Positions 16,296 to 25,696 of a DNA stretch of 64,000 bases are shown here, in pieces. The translations under genes were made by a program, and so were the position numbers. This DNA is from JBDIVL01 sp039794405. Its GTDB lineage: Bacteria > Planctomycetota > Brocadiia > Brocadiales > Brocadiaceae. The notes beneath the pieces are model-generated. The model was not told where the DNA came from. It worked only from the letters and a program-made list of their open reading frames with translations, and searched no databases. Positions within the stretch are counted from its first letter, which is position 1, and each line of letters begins with the position of its first letter. The stretch covers positions 1 to 64,000 of the forward strand of contig JBDIVL010000015.1 in NCBI GenBank assembly GCA_039794405.1, in the 5' to 3' direction.

Positions 16296-16712
16296 CTATA
16301 CCCTGTGTTTCATCTCTAATCGTTTAGTCCCGCCAAGGATATAACCAAAAAGGAAGCTGCTAGAAATGCCAATGATTATAAACAACCAGGGATTTTCGTG
16401 TATCTTTCTGTCAATTCTTGTTGAGATTTCCCCTATTTTTTCTTCTCCACTAACTACTGCTTCGCTTAAGCTTTGTTTTGTTTTTTCCACGGTTTCCTTA
16501 TAGATGTTTTTTGATTCATCCAGAATCTCCTGGATATTCGAATACTTTTCACTAATCAATTGATTAATTTCTGATCTCTTTTCTTTTGCTAGTTCGTCCA
16601 ACAGTTCAAGGGCTTCATGTATTTTTTGTGTACTGCCCTGTTCTCTTGCAATACTTTTCTTTTGGTTTTTGAGTTTACCTGCTTTTGAGTGCCTCTTGGT
16701 CCGCTTACTCAT
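16296..16712 (-). CDS. YqjD/ElaB (DUF883)-like tail-anchored protein, paralogue 1
   Basis: A 138-residue protein made of a Lys-rich start, a long predicted coiled coil (KIHEALELLDELAKEKRSEI and on) and a C-terminal glycine-containing membrane helix introduced by the shared motif VHENPWLF or IHENPWLF. The HENPW motif plus glycine-zipper helix is the hallmark of YqjD/ElaB proteins, which in E. coli attach to ribosomes and the inner membrane in stationary phase. I start at ATG 16712, seven bases after AGGAGA. Two sister genes follow upstream on the same strand. The ribosome link here is an inference from the family. Confidence 0.78.
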   Translation of the reverse strand: MSKRTKRHSKAGKLKNQKKSIAREQGSTQKIHEALELLDELAKEKRSEINQLISEKYSNIQEILDESKNIYKETVEKTKQSLSEAVVSGEEKIGEISTRIDRKIHENPWLFIIIGISSSFLFGYILGGTKRLEMKHRV

Positions 16713-16782
16713 AGCACATTCTCCTGTCTGGCTTATATCCATTTGGGTTGGGGGGTTTCTCTATTCCTTACCATTTTATACG

Positions 16783-17154
16783 TTATTTTCGATACCGGGA
16801 CCCACTACGAATAATATAACCAGAAAGAAAAGCGCCGGTAGCAGCGATACCCAAAAATAACCAGGGGTTTTCATGCACTCTTTTGTTGACTTCCACCGAG
16901 ATTTCTTTTATCTTCTCTTCTCCACTCGTTATTGTTTCGCTCATATTTTGTTTCATCTTGCTTATCACTTCTTTCGTCCCTGCTGCCTCTCTTATAATAT
17001 TCCTGAAGTTTGAATACTTCTCATTAATGAGTTGAGAAAATTCAGCCTTTTTTTCTTGTACAATTTCACTTAATAATCCAATAGCTTCATTTATTTTCTG
17101 GGAGCCGAGGTGTTCCAATTCCTCTTTCGGATTTTCTCCCGCTTGATTACCCAT
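16783..17154 (-). CDS. YqjD/ElaB (DUF883)-like tail-anchored protein, paralogue 2
   Basis: A 123-residue paralogue of its neighbours: the same helical block (KINEAIGLLSEIVQEKKAEF, LINEKYSNFRNII) and the same end (VHENPWLFLGIAATGAFLSG). ATG 17154 is preceded by AAGGAGG at a good distance; the frame is open seven codons further but without a ribosome site. Spacing to the sister genes is 70-80 bases, so all three probably share a transcript. Confidence 0.78.
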   Translation of the reverse strand: MGNQAGENPKEELEHLGSQKINEAIGLLSEIVQEKKAEFSQLINEKYSNFRNIIREAAGTKEVISKMKQNMSETITSGEEKIKEISVEVNKRVHENPWLFLGIAATGAFLSGYIIRSGSRYRK

Positions 17155-17235
17155 AATAAATTCCTCCTTTAACACTCAATATTTTCAATGAATCAATGAT
17201 AATGAATAAGACCAGCATATGGAGATATTCATTTA

Positions 17236-17622
17236 TCATTCTTCTGTATATCTGGAGCCAATGAGATAACCTAAAAGGAAACCACTGGCAGCGGAGATGC
17301 CTATAGATATCCATGGGTTTTCGTGAACTCTCCTATCGACGCCTGTGGAAATATCTTTCATTCTTTCTCCTCCAGTGGCCATAGCCTCCTTAATTTTTTC
17401 CATTTTGCCGCCGAGAGCTTCACCCATAATTTCTTTAAAATTTGAGTATTTCTCATTAATTAATTGAGCGAGTTCTGCTTTTCTCCCTTTTGCCTCTTTA
17501 CTTAATAATTCAAGGGCCTCATTAATCTTATCAGTGCCGGTAGACTCCTTCTTTGTTTCTGTCTTTTGCGGATTTTCCATTATTCCCGTTACGTTTGGGT
17601 CTTCTTTTGTCTGATTGTCCAT
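17236..17622 (-). CDS. YqjD/ElaB (DUF883)-like tail-anchored protein, paralogue 3
   Basis: A 128-residue third copy. It keeps KINEALELLSKEAKGRKAEL, LINEKYSNFKEIMGEA and the anchor VHENPWISIGISAASGFLLG. The blocks KINEA, LINEKYSNF and VHENPW are nearly invariant in the three copies, whereas the N-termini differ, which suggests tandem duplication followed by change of the exposed head. An AAGGAG ribosome site precedes the ATG. Confidence 0.78.
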   Translation of the reverse strand: MDNQTKEDPNVTGIMENPQKTETKKESTGTDKINEALELLSKEAKGRKAELAQLINEKYSNFKEIMGEALGGKMEKIKEAMATGGERMKDISTGVDRRVHENPWISIGISAASGFLLGYLIGSRYTEE

Positions 17623-17676
17623 AATGTTTCTCCTTTCACAAGGTATAGTATTATCATTCTAAAGGAATTGATACTA

Positions 17677-18855
17677 TCACTTCACAATTTGCTTTTCTTT
17701 TATATCGGTTCTCTGTTTCTCCTCTTTTTGTTTCTCTTCTGTAACTGTCTTGTGATCTTTAAGACTATTGGCGATCAGATAGTAAATAAAGTAGAACAGG
17801 GTAACTGTGTAATGACTGGCAATTGATTTATCCGGGTGCTGTGTACCAGCGGCGTGTGTACCGGTGCGGGTACGGTCTTTAAATGGTTGTGGAGCTTCTT
17901 CTTTTCTCCCTGTTGCTGCTGCTACTTTTCTATCCCTGGTATGGGGTATTCCTTGTTCGGCCCGCATCTCCTCGGTAAGAGGTATGGCTTCTTCAGACGG
18001 TACCATACGTGATCCATACTTATTAGCGTAGACCTGCGTGAATTCCGCACCCATGAGACAAATCATGGCGGAGTAGTAATTCCAAAGCATCAGAACAACA
18101 AGCGATCCGACTGCACCGTAAGCCGATGCCGTACTACTACGCCCAAGGTACATCCCAATAAAGAACTTGCCAATGGTAAATAGCAGTGCAGTTGCAACAG
18201 ATCCAATCCAGACGTCACCCCAGGCGATTTTAACGTCCGGTAAAAACTTATAGATCATTGCAAATAAGAGCGTAATAATGCCAAATGATATAAAGAAATG
18301 TAAAACTTTCATTACGTATTCAAGGCTAGGCAATAGGCCAACAAAGAAGTCACCGAATGCTGAAAGCCCTGCACTTATAACGAGTGATACCAGGAGGAGA
18401 AAACCAATACCTAATACCAATGAAAATGATAAAAACCTCTGCCGGATCGTGGCTATGATGCCCCGCCCGGGTTTTGGTGCAACTTCCCAAATTGTATTGA
18501 GTGCGTCTTGAAGCTGAACAAATAAACCGCTTGCAGTAAACATGAGTACGATTACACTGATAATTGTAGCGATAATACCTGCACTTGGCTTTTTTGCTGC
18601 ATCAGCCATCGTTTGAATCGCTTCCGCTCCATTCTGACCAAAGAGACCTTGCATTTGTTCGGCAATTTTCCCCTGAGCTGCCTCTTGTCCGTACACGAAT
18701 CCGATGATCGCTATTGCAATAATTAACAACGGACCAAGCGAAAATACTGCATAATATGCTATAGCTGCTGCAAGGCGCGTCGCCTTATCTTCGCTCCACT
18801 CAGAAAATGTTGCTTTACCCATTTCGACAACTGTCTTTAATCTCGTTGATCTCAT
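17677..18855 (-). CDS. YihY/BrkB family membrane protein
   Basis: A 392-residue inner-membrane protein of the YihY (formerly RNase BN, BrkB) family. Hallmarks are TRLAAAIAYYAVFSLGPLL, the SASGLF-type loop (FTASGLFVQLQDALNTIWEV) and AYGAVGSLVVLMLWNYYSAM near the end of the core, with about six membrane helices. The C-terminal 100 residues extend beyond the usual end with a charged linker and an extra hydrophobic stretch (YTVTLFYFIYYLIANSL) plus a Lys/Glu-rich tail. GAGGAG precedes the ATG. It is the first gene of the minus-strand envelope cluster. Its molecular role is not established; family members affect envelope integrity. Confidence 0.88.
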   Translation of the reverse strand: MRSTRLKTVVEMGKATFSEWSEDKATRLAAAIAYYAVFSLGPLLIIAIAIIGFVYGQEAAQGKIAEQMQGLFGQNGAEAIQTMADAAKKPSAGIIATIISVIVLMFTASGLFVQLQDALNTIWEVAPKPGRGIIATIRQRFLSFSLVLGIGFLLLVSLVISAGLSAFGDFFVGLLPSLEYVMKVLHFFISFGIITLLFAMIYKFLPDVKIAWGDVWIGSVATALLFTIGKFFIGMYLGRSSTASAYGAVGSLVVLMLWNYYSAMICLMGAEFTQVYANKYGSRMVPSEEAIPLTEEMRAEQGIPHTRDRKVAAATGRKEEAPQPFKDRTRTGTHAAGTQHPDKSIASHYTVTLFYFIYYLIANSLKDHKTVTEEKQKEEKQRTDIKEKQIVK

Positions 18856-20210
18856 AAACGAAGCTCCTCTTCCAAGGTTTTTAAAGTAATCTCTCTCCCT
18901 TCGTTTTCCCTTATGAAAAGGAAATGAAATTACTGCTTTTCCTGATAAGTGCGCGGTATCGGTCGGGCTAAGGCCTTGCTGGGACTAAAAATATCGTCCA
19001 TAATCAGGATTACAAATACTATACCATGGTTAAAAGCTATTGTATTATGTCTGCGCTTTCTCTTAACATTTCTTCACGGGTTTTTCACAGGCAGTTTCAT
19101 AAATTTTTACGAGTAAACTGAAATCATAAAAAAGTTGATATAAAAACTCTTCACGCATGTCATTTTTTATGTTACGTGCACGATATTCTTCTCTGAAAGC
19201 GGATTGGTAAAATTACCTCCAGATTCTTTCTTGCATGGGTGATAAAATAACATGTGAAAATGTTTATTTGATTACCTGTACATGGATATTTACTTGCTAA
19301 ATATTTTCAAAACACAAAAAGCTGCAAGGGGATTCTTTATGAGATTTTATTCAAAGTGTGACTTGCTCATTTCTGTGACAACACAATTCTGTGACATGTC
19401 ACTTTTGGCTTTCCATCAATAATGAGAGTTTATTGGCAAACTTGAGGCAGCCGTGCTATGAAAGAACGCTATGAAGGAACGAGAAATCTTTCCGTATGGA
19501 GATACAAAAGATTTCTCATTCTGCTTCGCTTTATTCAGAGTGGCACTCTTGTCCTCGGATAGGCTCTTCGTTGATTTTATTATTTCTTTCCATGGTAATT
19601 TATTCTTACAAAAATATTATTAACCAAGTTGTTTCCCTCTTTCACGGTATATTATTTGCTGCATTCAGAGGCATATAAAAATTCAGGAAAAACGAATGAA
19701 ATTAAATAAATTTGCCTTAAAAGTCATCCTAAAGCCCCAATTTAGCATCTATAATAACTTGAAAATATAGTGTTTATAAGGGGTATTCAATGCAGAAATA
19801 GGTTTTGAGATAACTTCTAGGTAGATTGAATTAGGAATCTGTTTGAAACAAGAATTGTCATTTCGGGTGACGAAGGAGCGAGGAATTCTCCGTATGGAGG
19901 CGCGAAGGACCACTTCATTCTGAATGGCAGTTTTGTCTTCATATAGGCCCCAAGCATAGTAAGTTCATCATTTCAAACTGCGCACACATTAAACAGCCTT
20001 TGTTCAGATTTGTAAATCTTCAAGATTATTTCTTAATGTGTTGATTGGTGAGGCCTTCAACCACTGGCGAGCGACTTTAAAACCACTTCCCCTTCCCCAA
20101 ATGGTAAATACCGCTGCTAGTCCGGCGGAAGAGGTCTCAATCTCCTCAAAATGTTAAATTCCCTATAGAATCAAATTATCAAACAAGGAATGTTTTATGG
20201 GAGTAGTATT
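18856..20210. other. Long gene-free region with interspersed repeats
   Basis: About 1.35 kb between divergent genes, with no frame I trust. It holds a TGTGACATGTCAC palindrome at 19390, preceded by a half-site TGTGACA near 19375. Two copies of the TTTCGA-type repeat follow: 19459-19560 (GAACGAGAAATCTTTCCG with AGATTTCTCATTCTGCTTCG) and 19857-19948 (GTCATTTCGGGTGACGAAGG with TTCATTCTGAATGGCAG). The YihY promoter should lie near the left edge. Confidence 0.55.
19390..19403. promoter_or_regulatory. TGTGACATGTCAC palindrome
   Basis: Nearly identical to the site at 29970-29983, again with a nearby half-site (TGTGACAACACA at about 19374). It lies about 535 bases upstream of yihY and 820 bases before the DUF748 gene, so the target gene is unclear. 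Confidence 0.4.
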
Positions 20211-21524
20211 ATGATAGAGTGGAAAAGGAGACGCAATGATAAGAGTAGTACTGTATTGGAGCAAAAAAGTGGCATTGATCATGAAAATAGTACTATAGTA
20301 AATCAGAAAGGACATGCTAAAAATTATCCAGGGAAGCCGTGGTATCGAAGAGGTCTTTTTTTAGGGCTTGGTATTTTTGCAATCGTGATTTTTGTAATGT
20401 GGTTAATGATTAATCCGGTGGCTGATTATTTTGCCCGTAGGGCATTCGATAATCTTCAGGGTTACAAGGGAACTTATAAGGATGTTTCAATAGGGGTTAT
20501 ACCTCCTCAGGCTGAAATAACGAATCTGGAACTTATAAAAGATCCGTCCACTGAAGGGGGTGAGTTTATCATATTTACTGAACGGGCTCAGCTTAATGTC
20601 CTATGGAAGAAACTTTTTAAGGGAGCACTTGTTATGCGGGTGAACATCGATCATCCAAAACTCACCATTATCCAGGAACCGATTCCTCCTAAACCGCCCA
20701 AACCTCCGGAAGTGAAAAAGCCTCCACCCAAGATACCGGATGTGAAAGAACAGCTAAAGAAGGCACCTCCTGCACGCATTGATCATATTGAGGTAAATAA
20801 TGCTGAGATTATTTTTGTTGATGCGACGGAAAGATCCAAACCTCGATTCTGGATTCATGACATGGGAGTTCGTATACAGAATATCGCAACGAGAGAAAAA
20901 CTGGCGAAAGGTGTGCCAACTACGGTTTCTGCAAATGGGGTAGTGCAGAAGTCTGGTGATTTGAGGTTTTTCCTTACTGCCAATCCTTGGGAAAAGGGGC
21001 TCAGCTTCTCAGGGGAGACAGAGTTAAAAGGGCTGGCCTTGCCTGATCTTTATGAGTTTGCCACTGCTAAGGCAGACATTAAGCCTATAAGAGGTACTTT
21101 CGATCTCTTTACTTCATTTAATGCCAAGGGTAACGAAATTACCGGTGGGATTAAGCCCGTGCTTCATAATGTGGATGTTGCACCGGAAGATTCTACATTT
21201 TTAAACCAGCTTAAATCTACCGTGGTAAATGTAACCGTATCGGTCCTGTCTGGTAGTCCTGATCAGCCTGAAGAAGGTGAGAAGCTTGCTACTATCATTC
21301 CCATCAAAGGTACCGTTACAGACCCTAATCCTCAGATTGTACCTACGGTTCTTGGTATTATTCGCAATGCCTTCGTTGAAGGGTTGCAGGTAGGGTTTCA
21401 AAATCTTCCGCCTCCGACGGCACCCAAAAAGGAAGGAGTTGTCGAGCAGGTAATTAAGGCCTTAACTCCGGAAGAGGGGCCACCTAAGGCTCAGCCGGAA
21501 GGAGATGAGGGAAAGAAAGAATAG
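20211..21524 (+). CDS. DUF748 (AsmA-like) envelope protein
   Basis: A protein of about 437 residues with one N-terminal membrane helix (LFLGLGIFAIVIFVMWLMI) and a large periplasmic region. The blocks DVSIGVIPPQAEITNLELIK, ARIDHIEVNNAEIIFVDAT and GTFDLFTSFNAKGNEITGGI fit DUF748, a relative of AsmA/TamB proteins that bridge the envelope and handle lipids. A proline-rich linker (PPKPPKPPEVKKPPPKIP) divides the two halves. The start is ambiguous: ATG 20211 has GGGAG seven bases upstream, whereas ATG 20190 has AAGGA almost touching it. It appears to be a single gene. Confidence 0.82.
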   Translation: MIEWKRRRNDKSSTVLEQKSGIDHENSTIVNQKGHAKNYPGKPWYRRGLFLGLGIFAIVIFVMWLMINPVADYFARRAFDNLQGYKGTYKDVSIGVIPPQAEITNLELIKDPSTEGGEFIIFTERAQLNVLWKKLFKGALVMRVNIDHPKLTIIQEPIPPKPPKPPEVKKPPPKIPDVKEQLKKAPPARIDHIEVNNAEIIFVDATERSKPRFWIHDMGVRIQNIATREKLAKGVPTTVSANGVVQKSGDLRFFLTANPWEKGLSFSGETELKGLALPDLYEFATAKADIKPIRGTFDLFTSFNAKGNEITGGIKPVLHNVDVAPEDSTFLNQLKSTVVNVTVSVLSGSPDQPEEGEKLATIIPIKGTVTDPNPQIVPTVLGIIRNAFVEGLQVGFQNLPPPTAPKKEGVVEQVIKALTPEEGPPKAQPEGDEGKKE

Positions 21525-21695
21525 ATTATCTATGGCGAAGTGAAGTTGCAATCAAAAACATAAATTTTTATATCTTATGAATACTCCGTTAACGTCCTGA
21601 AATAATATTCTGGCGAGGTATGCTTTTGATCAGTAAAAGAAACCATTGAGGGGTACTTATCCGGTCTTCCTTCTGGCGTTTTTGTAGATGCTAAT

Positions 21696-22544
21696 TTAGC
21701 GGCACAATAGAATTGGGCAATCTGTAGATCTCATAACCCTTACGGTGGTACTTCCCAGAATCATTTCCTGAAGTCTGGAGTGACCGTACGCACCCATAAC
21801 GAGGATATCAAACTTACTATCTTCGTCATTGCATACTTCCAGAATACCACCTGCGTGGTCTCCTCCCCCTTTTATAATGGTATCTACTGTAAGATTATAG
21901 CTTTCGAGCTTGGCCTTTGCTTTTGATAATATTTCTAATGCCTCTTCTTTTTTTTGTGATACGCATACTACACTTACCGGTAGCTTCATGGACCGGGCTA
22001 TCTCTGCCCCACTCTGGAGTGCTTTATCTGCGAACAGGCTTCCATCGTAAGCAATGAGCATCTTCTTAAAAGGCTTGAATACAGAGGGGGTAATAAGTAC
22101 AGGCTTATGGGTTTTCCGTACCACAAATTCAACATTGGTGCCGAGGAATACATCGCGCCATTCAGCATGGGCTCCCATCTTGCCCATAGTAAGCAGGTCG
22201 CACTTCTCGGCGGATTTGACAATCTCATTACTTACAACCCCTTCCCGCACTTCCCGGCTGAAAGATACGCCTGATTTGACGCATTTTCCTTCTATCTGAT
22301 TCAGAGCCGCATCGGCCTGTGTCTCCAGCATGTGGCGAACGATCTGATTAAACGTCCCGTAGGGAACCATTCCGCCGATACTCGTCCCGATATCGTGGAT
22401 TAATGGGCCAGTCAGTACCTTGACGTCTTTTACGAACAGTGCCCGAATATTAGCATTGAAGAGAAGGGCTATGCTGATAGCATAGTCAGCAGCAGTAAGG
22501 CTATTTTCAGAACCATCAGTAGGAACAAGGATCTGCTTTATCAT
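21696..22544 (-). CDS. Universal stress protein, two Usp domains
   Basis: A 282-residue tandem UspA protein. Domain 1 starts MIKQILVPTDGSENSLTAAD; domain 2 starts near residue 160 (FKKMLIAYDGSLFADKAL). The second domain ends with the ATP-loop motif G-x2-G-x9-G-S/T (GAYGHSRLQEMILGSTT), suggesting nucleotide binding there, whereas the first domain has a related MGKMGAHAEWRDVFLGTN. Divergent from the DUF4912 gene. A second, single-domain Usp is encoded at 26327, so this segment is rich in stress proteins. Confidence 0.9.
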   Translation of the reverse strand: MIKQILVPTDGSENSLTAADYAISIALLFNANIRALFVKDVKVLTGPLIHDIGTSIGGMVPYGTFNQIVRHMLETQADAALNQIEGKCVKSGVSFSREVREGVVSNEIVKSAEKCDLLTMGKMGAHAEWRDVFLGTNVEFVVRKTHKPVLITPSVFKPFKKMLIAYDGSLFADKALQSGAEIARSMKLPVSVVCVSQKKEEALEILSKAKAKLESYNLTVDTIIKGGGDHAGGILEVCNDEDSKFDILVMGAYGHSRLQEMILGSTTVRVMRSTDCPILLCR

Positions 22545-22730
22545 ATCGCTAAATCTCCAGATTGTCCGGTTTTTGAGAATCGTATATAAAAAAGACAGTG
22601 CGATTATTACTTACCAGTGTACTTTTGTCAAGCCAAATTACAATTTCATTGACCGTTTACTGAGGTTTAATATATAATTTTGTATGTCATGAAATCTTCG
22701 TTAACGCATACCAATTGAGGATTAGTCGCT

Positions 22731-23621
22731 ATGGATAAGGATGTTATGAGAGAGATTTTCCTTTTACTTTTTCAGATTACCAAGGCACTCGGTGAATTTT
22801 TTTGGGAGAAGATAAAAGGCTTCTTCAGACTTATTTGGAACAGATTTTTCGGTATAGCAGATATCTCATACCATGAAGAGGCAGGGGAAAAGGAGTGGGG
22901 CGTGACCGGAGAGGATACATGGCCGGAAGCCGGGGAGGCTCCAGAAGCACCAACGGGTAAATCAGAAGAACTCCAGCAAAAAGTTGGGAAAAAAGAGACT
23001 CCACCTGTTTCGGTAATCTCTGAACCTCAAAAAGATTATGAGAAAGGGCAAGAAGAGCAAAAAGTTACTTGCGAAGCTGCATTGCCGGATATTCCAGAAC
23101 TCCCTGGTACTTACGGGGATAATCGTATTGTGCTTATGATGCGTGACCCAACATGTTTGTTTGCTTACTGGGAGATCAAAAAGAACATTGCCGATAGGGT
23201 CTTACATAGCCTTGGAACTTTAGCGCATAGCGCAAAAATTGCTCTGAGGATTTATGATGTAACGGATATAATCTTTACTGGTAATAATGCCCACAAGTTT
23301 TTCGATGTTGAAGTAACTCGAGGTACAGAAAATTGGTATATCCATGTAGATGAACCTAACAGGTCATTTTGTGCGGATATTGGATTTATTACCCCTAACG
23401 GGACGTTTCGTGTCCTTGCCAGATCAAATACCGTTATGACATCTCGCATGGATATTTCAGAAATCATTGGTGAAAAGTGGATGGATACTGGAGGAGTTTA
23501 CAGAGAGTTGTTTACCCCTGCGGGTGGAGGTACTCCCGAACCTTTATTCAAGAGGATGCGGAAAGGCTGGCAAGAAATGTTGAAAGAGGGGGCATCTTCA
23601 CCACTATCTTTAAAAGGTTGA
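22731..23621 (+). CDS. DUF4912 domain protein
   Basis: A 296-residue protein. The N-terminal third is amphipathic and then charged and Glu/Lys/Pro-rich, probably a flexible region. The conserved part starts near residue 120 (PDIPELPGTYGDNRIVLMMR, then DPTCLFAYWEI) and continues with ALRIYDVT and YIHVDEPNRSFCADIGF, the DUF4912 pattern. DUF4912 genes commonly sit directly before GH57 branching enzymes, as here (21 bases apart). A carbohydrate-binding role has been supposed from that pairing but is not shown. Confidence 0.85.
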   Translation: MDKDVMREIFLLLFQITKALGEFFWEKIKGFFRLIWNRFFGIADISYHEEAGEKEWGVTGEDTWPEAGEAPEAPTGKSEELQQKVGKKETPPVSVISEPQKDYEKGQEEQKVTCEAALPDIPELPGTYGDNRIVLMMRDPTCLFAYWEIKKNIADRVLHSLGTLAHSAKIALRIYDVTDIIFTGNNAHKFFDVEVTRGTENWYIHVDEPNRSFCADIGFITPNGTFRVLARSNTVMTSRMDISEIIGEKWMDTGGVYRELFTPAGGGTPEPLFKRMRKGWQEMLKEGASSPLSLKG

Positions 23622-23642
23622 GCGGTTTCAAGAGAATGAGTT

Positions 23643-25229
23643 ATGGAAAAGGGTTACCTGTCGTTAATCTTGCATGCACACCTGCCATTTGTTCGTCATC
23701 CGGAATACCATAGGTATCTGGAAGAGGACTGGCTTTTCGAGTCAATCACGGAAACCTACATCCCCCTTATTAACGTCTTTGATAAATTGATTGAAGACAA
23801 TGTCGATTTTCGGATAACACTATCTCTGAGCCCTCCTCTTATTTCGATGTTTACCGATGTTCTTCTCCAATCCCGCTATATTCGATATATTGAAAACCGG
23901 ATTGAACTGGCTGGAAAAGAAATAAAAAGAACACGAAGGAAGCCTGAATTCAATCAACTTGCACAGATGTATCACAGATACTTTTCCAACGCGAGATATG
24001 TTTTTGCGGAGAAATATCACCGAAACCTGATCCAGGCCTTCAAAAAATTCCAGGACATGGGCAAATTAGAGATAATAACTTGTGGAGCTACCCATGGTAT
24101 TCTGCCCCTTATGAATAACAATGTAAACGCCATACGTGCACAGATTCAATTAGGGGTAAATTATTACGAGAAATATTTTGGCCGAAAGCCACGTGGGTTA
24201 TGGTTACCTGAGTGTGCCTATGAAAGCGGTATAGATCGTATTCTCAAGGAGGCAGGTGTCCGGTTTTTTATTATGGAAACTCACGGAATTTTGTTCGCAT
24301 CGCCAAGACCGAGATATGGCATATATGCCCCTATTTATTGTCCTTCAGGCGTGGCCGCCTTCGGCAGGGATGCTGAATCTTCTAAACAGGTCTGGAGTTC
24401 CGATGAGGGATATCCCGGTGATTTTTTCTATCGTGAGTTCTATCGGGACATAGGTTTTGACCTTGATTACGATTATATAAGACCATACCTTCATGGGGAT
24501 GGAAGACGAACGAATGTAGGGATAAAATACTATCGCATTACTGGCAAAACTGATCACAAGGAGCCTTATTCGCACGAAAAAGCGTTGAATAAGGCTGCAG
24601 AACATGCCGGGCATTTTCTATTTTACCGGCAGGAACAGGCGGAGTATCTGGCTTCAGTAATGGACCGGAAACCTGTTGTTGTCGCACCTTATGATGCGGA
24701 ACTCTTTGGTCACTGGTGGTTCGAGGGACCATATTGGATTGATTTCTTATTAAGAAAAATTGCCTTTGACCAAAAAACCATTTCATTAATTACTCCCGTG
24801 GAATACCTCGATATGTATCCGGTTAACCAGGTTTCCACACCGGTTTCGTCGAGTTGGGGTTATAAGGGTTATCATGAGTATTGGCTGAACGGCAGTAACG
24901 ATTGGATTTATAAGCATCTGCATAAGGCAGCAGAACGTATGGTTGAATTGGCAAAGAGATATGCCCAGAAAAATGGAAATCTTTTGCGGGAGCGGGCATT
25001 AAATCAGGCCGCAAGAGAACTCCTGTTGGCACAGAGCAGCGACTGGGCTTTTATTATGAAAAGTGGTACGACAGTAGAATATGCCCAAAAGAGGACGAAA
25101 GAACATCTTTCCCGTTTTACCAAATTGTACGATGATATCCGTAACGATACCATCGACCCCGCATGGCTGGCTGATGCTGAGTCCAAAGATAATATATTCC
25201 CGGATATAAATTACCGTGTCTATCAATAA
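23643..25229 (+). CDS. GH57 1,4-alpha-glucan branching enzyme
   Basis: A 528-residue glycoside hydrolase family 57 protein, of the length and type of the 1,4-alpha-glucan branching enzymes that make alpha-1,6 branches in glycogen. The opening YLSLILHAHLPFVRHPEY is the family signature. The nucleophile Glu190 is in LWLPECAYESG and the acid Asp351 in APYDAELFGHWWFEGP. The C-terminal helical region (LLLAQSSDWAFIMKSGTTVE) is the DUF1957-type part found in branching enzymes. It follows the DUF4912 gene at 21 bases and overlaps or abuts the Hsp20 gene, so the three look like one transcript. No glycogen synthase is in the window. Confidence 0.9.
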   Translation: MEKGYLSLILHAHLPFVRHPEYHRYLEEDWLFESITETYIPLINVFDKLIEDNVDFRITLSLSPPLISMFTDVLLQSRYIRYIENRIELAGKEIKRTRRKPEFNQLAQMYHRYFSNARYVFAEKYHRNLIQAFKKFQDMGKLEIITCGATHGILPLMNNNVNAIRAQIQLGVNYYEKYFGRKPRGLWLPECAYESGIDRILKEAGVRFFIMETHGILFASPRPRYGIYAPIYCPSGVAAFGRDAESSKQVWSSDEGYPGDFFYREFYRDIGFDLDYDYIRPYLHGDGRRTNVGIKYYRITGKTDHKEPYSHEKALNKAAEHAGHFLFYRQEQAEYLASVMDRKPVVVAPYDAELFGHWWFEGPYWIDFLLRKIAFDQKTISLITPVEYLDMYPVNQVSTPVSSSWGYKGYHEYWLNGSNDWIYKHLHKAAERMVELAKRYAQKNGNLLRERALNQAARELLLAQSSDWAFIMKSGTTVEYAQKRTKEHLSRFTKLYDDIRNDTIDPAWLADAESKDNIFPDINYRVYQ

Positions 25230-25617
25230 ATCATCTATGAATAAATTTTTTGATAATCTTGGTGGAAAAGAAATAATTACCGGAATGGGCTGGATGCCCC
25301 CTTTGGATATTTCAGAAACAGATGAAAGTATTATTATAAAGGTAGAGGTGCCTGGGATTGAGCCAAAAGATATTGATATTTCTGTTCGTGGTGATATTTT
25401 AATGATCAGGGGTGAAAAAATGGCAGAAAAGGAAGAGAAAGGGAGGAGCTATCATTTTATAGAGAGAAGCTGCGGCTATTTTTCCCGGTCAGTTGCACTG
25501 CCCGCAGTGGTAAAGCCTGATCAGGCAAAGGCAGAATACAAAAAAGGGGTACTTGAGATTGTATTGCCAAAATACGAAAAACCAGCGGCGAAAAAGATTC
25601 CCGTAAAGGGAATGTAA
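25216..25617 (+). CDS. Hsp20/alpha-crystallin small heat shock protein
   Basis: A small heat shock protein of up to 133 residues. The alpha-crystallin domain runs from PLDISETDESIIIKVEVPGI to the end, with the typical ISVRGDILMIRGEK and the C-terminal GVLEIVLPK of the A-x-x-x-n-GvL motif. The C-terminal I-x-I-like tail is KKIPVKGM. Start is unclear: GTG 25216 overlaps the branching-enzyme gene by 14 bases, ATG 25237 lies after it; neither has a clear ribosome site, consistent with coupling. It is an ATP-independent chaperone holding unfolded proteins. Confidence 0.88.
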   Translation: MSINKSSMNKFFDNLGGKEIITGMGWMPPLDISETDESIIIKVEVPGIEPKDIDISVRGDILMIRGEKMAEKEEKGRSYHFIERSCGYFSRSVALPAVVKPDQAKAEYKKGVLEIVLPKYEKPAAKKIPVKGM

Positions 25618-25696
25618 AAAATTGTAAGACTCGTTCTTAATAGGTTGCCATCCATAAGGAATTTTAAGATGTTTGACGGGAGGAGAAGCGAGTAAA

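Noticed and set aside
19496..19678. 60-codon frame in the 18.9-20.2 kb gap
   Set aside because: It covers a TTTCGA-type repeat and has no start signal.
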